A stretch of DNA of 10,046 nucleotides from Sedimenticola sp. (GTDB lineage Bacteria > Pseudomonadota > Gammaproteobacteria > Chromatiales > Chromatiaceae): assembly GCA_027023915.1 (NCBI GenBank), contig JALVUB010000077.1:1-10046 (forward strand). Reading direction: 5' to 3'. Every line of letters starts with the position of its first letter. Positions within the stretch are counted from its first letter, which is position 1. The position numbers were made by a program, and so were the translations under genes. The notes beneath the pieces were generated by a model. It worked only from the letters and a program-made list of their open reading frames with translations. It did no database searches and was not told the origin of the DNA. Shown piece after piece: positions 7,068-10,046 of the stretch.

Positions 7068-8429
7068 ATGAAAAGGTTTTTTCTGCTGACGGCGCTGATT
7101 CTGATTTCTTTGGTCAATGGACTGCAGGCGAAAGAAGAGCACAAGCCGCAGACGCTTTTCGTCAACGTCAAGATTTTTGACGGCAAGTCCGACCAGCTCA
7201 TCACCGGCAGCGACGTGCTGGTGGAGGGCAACAAGATCGTCAAGATCGCGCCCAGGATCGCCACCGACCGCATGGCGAAGATCGTGGACGGTCAGGGCAG
7301 GATTCTGATGCCCGGGCTTATCGACGTTCACACCCACCTGATGGTGGTCAAGTCCCTCGACGAGGCCATCTACAAGTACGAGCCCGGTTATATCGCCACA
7401 CTGGCCACCGAGGCGGCGCGCCGCATGCTGATGCGCGGTTTCACCACCGTGCGTGACGCCGGCGGCCCGGTGATGGGACTCAAGCGCGCCATCGACGAAG
7501 GCATCGTGCCGGGGCCGCGCATCTTTCCATCCAACGCCTTTATCTCGCAGACCGGTGGGCACGGGGACTTCGACCTCTCCATGAGCTATCTCTCGCCCCA
7601 TTTCGCGCATCAACTGGACAAGGCCTATCTCTTCGGCTGGACCATGACGGCCGATGGCGTGCCGGAGGTGCGCAAGGCGGTACGCGAGGTGCTGCGTTCC
7701 GGCGCCAGCCAGGTGAAGATCATGGCCAGCGGCAGCATCACCGGCGCGCACGATCCCCTGGACGTGGTGGAGTACACCCCGGAGGAGATGCGGGCCATCG
7801 TCGAGGAGGCGGAGAAGTGGGGCACCTACGCCATGGCCCACGCCTACAGCGACGCGGCGGTGCGCACCGCCGTGGAAGCGGGGGTGAAGACCATCGAGCA
7901 CGGCCTGATGGCCTCGCCCGAGACCCTCAAGCTGATGAAGAAAAAGGGTGTGTGGCTCTCCACCCAGTGCCTCAACTACAGCAAGAACGTGGAGGATTTC
8001 GGCGTCGAGATGCCCGCCAACGTGGCGGCCAAGTTCAACCAGGCCAAAAAGAGCGTGGCGCAGATCTTCAAGCTGGCCAGGGAGTACGGCATCAAGATGG
8101 CCTGGGCCACCGACGGCCTGGGATCGCTGGAAGTGCTCGACACCCAGCCGCAGGAGTTCACCTGCCGGAAGAAATACTATCCCGATGCCGAGATACTGAA
8201 ACAGGCCACCTCGCTCAACGGTGAGCTGCTGACCTTGAGCGGCAGGCGCTCGCCTTATCCCGACGGAGCGCTCGGCGTGGTTGAGGAGGGCGCCTACGCG
8301 GATCTGCTGATCGTGGATGGCAATCCCATGGAGGACATCAATGTTCTCGCCAAGCCGGAGAAGAACATCCGGCTGATAATGAAGGACGGCAGGATCTACA
8401 AAAACACCCTGAAGCCGGAAAAGAACTGA
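7068..8429 (+). CDS. Exported amidohydrolase, imidazolonepropionase-like / Xaa-Pro dipeptidase type
   Basis: A 453-residue amidohydrolase only distantly related to the three upstream copies. The signal peptide ends near LQA/KE (residue 21). The full binuclear subtype signature is visible: H88 and H90 (GLIDVHTH), K217 in QVKIMASG (the lysine that is carboxylated to bridge the metals), H258 (MAHAYS), H278 (IEHG) and D349 (ATDG). GGHGDFD (163-169) and the SGSITGAHDP stretch (221-230) fit the family containing imidazolonepropionase-like proteins and bacterial Xaa-Pro or Xaa-Arg/Lys dipeptidases of the Sgx9260/Cc2672 group. The length matches. True imidazolonepropionase (HutI) is cytoplasmic and sits with hut genes, so that role is unlikely. 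The most likely activity is removal of a C-terminal amino acid from a dipeptide or N-acyl amino acid in the periplasm. It follows the phosphatase by 42 bases and lies only three bases before the porin gene. Confidence 0.88.
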   Translation: MKRFFLLTALILISLVNGLQAKEEHKPQTLFVNVKIFDGKSDQLITGSDVLVEGNKIVKIAPRIATDRMAKIVDGQGRILMPGLIDVHTHLMVVKSLDEAIYKYEPGYIATLATEAARRMLMRGFTTVRDAGGPVMGLKRAIDEGIVPGPRIFPSNAFISQTGGHGDFDLSMSYLSPHFAHQLDKAYLFGWTMTADGVPEVRKAVREVLRSGASQVKIMASGSITGAHDPLDVVEYTPEEMRAIVEEAEKWGTYAMAHAYSDAAVRTAVEAGVKTIEHGLMASPETLKLMKKKGVWLSTQCLNYSKNVEDFGVEMPANVAAKFNQAKKSVAQIFKLAREYGIKMAWATDGLGSLEVLDTQPQEFTCRKKYYPDAEILKQATSLNGELLTLSGRRSPYPDGALGVVEEGAYADLLIVDGNPMEDINVLAKPEKNIRLIMKDGRIYKNTLKPEKN

Positions 8430-8432
8430 ATC

Positions 8433-9653
8433 ATGGGACACTGGCGTTTTACCACGCTTATCGTGCTGTTGCTTTCGTCCGCTGTAGGCTGGGCGGAAAA
8501 CGGGCATATGACCTCGCCCAGCAGCGTGGGGCAACAGCTGAAGCAGGACCGCGCGGCCAAGCCGGTTTCCGGTTCCTTTCTTGCGCCTTACGATCAGTGG
8601 AAGGCCGATTTCGAGAAAGAAACAGGGTTCCACTACGGTCTCGACTTCAACAGCCTCTACTACCGTGCGTCCTACAGCCCCGGGCGTAAAGAGAGCAGCA
8701 GCGGCGCAATCCGCTTCTATACCACCTGGGATCTGGTGGGCCGCAACACGCCGGATAAGGGCAGCCTGGTGGTCAAGGTGGAAAACCGCCAGCGGTTTGC
8801 TTCCTTGGCGCCGGTCGATTTTGGGGGCGAGCTGGGGTACATCGGACTGCTCCATTCGACCTTCAGCGATCAGGGCTTCCACGCCACCAACCTCTACTGG
8901 AAACAGCTTCTCGGCAACAAGCGGTTCCTGATCTTTGCCGGCTTCATGGATGTCACCGACTACGTGGATGTCCATCTGCTGGCCAGCCCCTGGACCGACT
9001 TTTCCAACCTGGTTTTCGCCACCGGCTCGGGCACCATCGGCGTCCTGCCCGACGGCGCTTTTGGCGTCATGGCCGGCGGTTGGATCAACGACAACCTCTA
9101 TCTCTCCGCCGGCATCGCCGATGCAAACGCCGATGCCAGCCGGCTGTTCACCGGCATTAACAATTTTTTCCAGAAATTCGAGACCTTCAAATCGGTGGAG
9201 CTGGGCTGGGCCGGTGGCCGGCAGCAGCTCTTTTTCAAAAACATTCATGTCACTCTCTGGCAGGTGGACAAGCGCAAGGAGATCCAGGCCCCGTCCGGTT
9301 GGGGCGTTGCCCTGTCCGCCAGCAGTACCTTTGGCAACAATTGGATGGGATTTCTACGTGGTGGCTATTCCCACAATGGAAATGCGCTCCTGGAAGGGTC
9401 CGTCAGCGTGGGCGCGGCCCACTTTGTGAAGTCACGCCAGGACGTTTTCGGCATCGCTCTCAACTGGGGCCGGCCCAACCAGTTCGACTACCCGGGCGCG
9501 GGAGACCAGTGGACCATGGAGTCCTATTATCTCTTTCAGCTCGGCAAGCACTTGCAGATCACGCCCCAGATTCAACTGCTGCTCCACCCCGCCAACACGC
9601 CAGGCCGGAATGCCATCGCCGTTTTTGGTGTCCGCTCGCGGCTCGTTTTCTGA
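8433..9653 (+). CDS. OprB-like carbohydrate-type porin
   Basis: A 406-residue outer-membrane protein. The signal peptide ends near GWA/EN (residue 21). The mature part is rich in alternating aromatic/polar strands and ends in a C-terminal Phe (F406), the usual outer-membrane beta-barrel insertion signal. Family-like segments are GLDFNSLYYRASY (69-81), GWGVALSASSTFGNNW (289-304), RGGYSHNGNALLEGSVSVG (309-327) and, near the end, SYYLFQLGKHLQITPQIQL (364-382). These match the carbohydrate-selective porin OprB family; the size is typical. It begins three bases after the previous stop with only a weak Shine-Dalgarno (GGAA at 8417-8420), so translational coupling is likely. Being last in the operon, it probably admits the substrate that the periplasmic hydrolases act on; that the solute is a sugar is not implied by the neighbours. 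Confidence 0.85.
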   Translation: MGHWRFTTLIVLLLSSAVGWAENGHMTSPSSVGQQLKQDRAAKPVSGSFLAPYDQWKADFEKETGFHYGLDFNSLYYRASYSPGRKESSSGAIRFYTTWDLVGRNTPDKGSLVVKVENRQRFASLAPVDFGGELGYIGLLHSTFSDQGFHATNLYWKQLLGNKRFLIFAGFMDVTDYVDVHLLASPWTDFSNLVFATGSGTIGVLPDGAFGVMAGGWINDNLYLSAGIADANADASRLFTGINNFFQKFETFKSVELGWAGGRQQLFFKNIHVTLWQVDKRKEIQAPSGWGVALSASSTFGNNWMGFLRGGYSHNGNALLEGSVSVGAAHFVKSRQDVFGIALNWGRPNQFDYPGAGDQWTMESYYLFQLGKHLQITPQIQLLLHPANTPGRNAIAVFGVRSRLVF

Positions 9654-9684
9654 TAAAGCCGGAGAGGGTTTTTATCAGGTTTTT
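9650..9684 (+). terminator. Weak terminator candidate after the operon
   Basis: CTGATAAA (9650-9657), which includes the porin stop codon, pairs perfectly with TTTATCAG (9671-9678) around a 13-base loop, followed after GG... by a five-T run (9680-9684). The stem is AT-rich and the loop large, so termination would be inefficient and read-through into rpoZ is possible. No better hairpin is visible before 9812. Confidence 0.33.
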
Positions 9685-9745
9685 CCCGGTAATAAAGTCT
9701 TGTGCTGTGACAGGTTTCTCGAGTGGGCGTCGAGGGAAATCTTCA

Positions 9746-9771
9746 TTGACCGCGCCGTTTCCAGCTACAAT
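9746..9771 (+). promoter_or_regulatory. Possible rpoZ promoter elements
   Basis: TTGACC (9746-9751) and TACAAT (9766-9771) are each good matches to -35 and -10 boxes, but only 14 bases separate them, shorter than sigma70 normally allows. Either box may work alone. A small inverted repeat (CTCGA 9718-9722, TCGAG 9730-9734) lies just upstream. Confidence 0.28.
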
Positions 9772-9812
9772 AGGTACTTGAGAGCAACAGTTTCAACGAG
9801 ACCCCGACCAAA

Positions 9813-10046
9813 ATGGCACGAATTACTGTAGAAGACTGTTTGGAGCACGTGGACAACCGCTTCAACCTGGTGTTGCTTGCCGCCAAGCGGGCCCGCCAGT
9901 TGGAGCATGGGGTTGAGCCCCTGGTTCCCTGGGACAACGACAAACCCACGGTGGTGGCCCTGCGCGAGATTGCGGCCGGGCTCATCACCGCCGAGACGGT
10001 GGAGGCCCAGGAGAAGAAGAGCGACTCCATCGACGACGAACTGGCC
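9813..10046 (+). CDS. rpoZ: RNA polymerase omega subunit (partial, 3' end outside window)
   Basis: The first 78 codons of the omega subunit, starting MARITVEDCLEHVDNRFNLV, with the conserved LAAKRARQL (residues 23-31) and KPTVVALREIAAGLI (44-58). Omega is a small subunit that helps fold and hold beta-prime in RNA polymerase and contributes to the ppGpp site. The C-terminal acidic tail is running out at the window edge, so only a few residues should be missing. No strong Shine-Dalgarno is visible before the ATG. In most gammaproteobacteria it follows gmk and precedes spoT; here it follows a 159-base spacer after an accessory operon. It is the best taxonomic marker in the window. Confidence 0.96.
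   Translation, partial: MARITVEDCLEHVDNRFNLVLLAAKRARQLEHGVEPLVPWDNDKPTVVALREIAAGLITAETVEAQEKKSDSIDDELA

Noticed and set aside
7068..8429. Histidine-degradation imidazolonepropionase (HutI)
   Set aside because: The product has a signal peptide and no hut genes are nearby. The GGHGDFD and SGSITGAHDP segments fit the dipeptidase-like branch better.
6510..9248. 912-residue open frame on the minus strand
   Set aside because: It is antisense to the phosphatase, the dipeptidase-like gene and the porin, all of which have clear family motifs on the plus strand. It is a codon-bias shadow.

Overview
The window comes from a GC-rich Gram-negative bacterium, most likely a gammaproteobacterium. The evidence is the omega-subunit gene rpoZ at the right edge, whose protein resembles the gamma/betaproteobacterial type, together with a series of Sec-exported proteins and an outer-membrane porin. 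I cannot name the genus from sequence alone.

Layout: (1) bases 1-54 are the last 17 codons and stop of an unidentified gene, followed by a clear intrinsic terminator (79-104). (2) Bases 105-486 are non-coding and unusually rich in inverted repeats: a run of hairpins at 122-341, then a weak promoter candidate and a two-tier hairpin just upstream of the first gene. (3) Bases 487-9653 form one co-directional cluster of six genes, read here as an operon. It holds three tandem paralogues of an N-acyl-D-amino-acid-deacylase-like amidohydrolase (487-2034, 2149-3687, 3703-5259), a PafA-like alkaline phosphatase (5316-7025), a second, only distantly related amidohydrolase of the imidazolonepropionase-like/Xaa-Pro dipeptidase type (7068-8429), and an OprB-like porin (8433-9653). 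(4) After a 159-base spacer with a weak terminator candidate, rpoZ starts at 9813 and runs off the window.

How the genes may work together (inference): all six operon products begin with a Sec-type signal peptide. The cluster therefore looks like an envelope-located nutrient-processing unit. The porin would admit a small substrate, the phosphatase would remove phosphate, and four metal-dependent hydrolases would cleave amide or peptide bonds in the periplasm. No regulator, inner-membrane transporter or cytoplasmic enzyme lies in the window, so the substrate and the uptake route for the products are unknown. The tandem triplication, the mosaic similarity among the copies, and a Glu where classic D-aminoacylases carry a metal-binding Cys are the most distinctive points. 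Two gene starts (2149 and 7068) are placed downstream of the longest possible starts because ribosome-binding sites and signal peptides support them.
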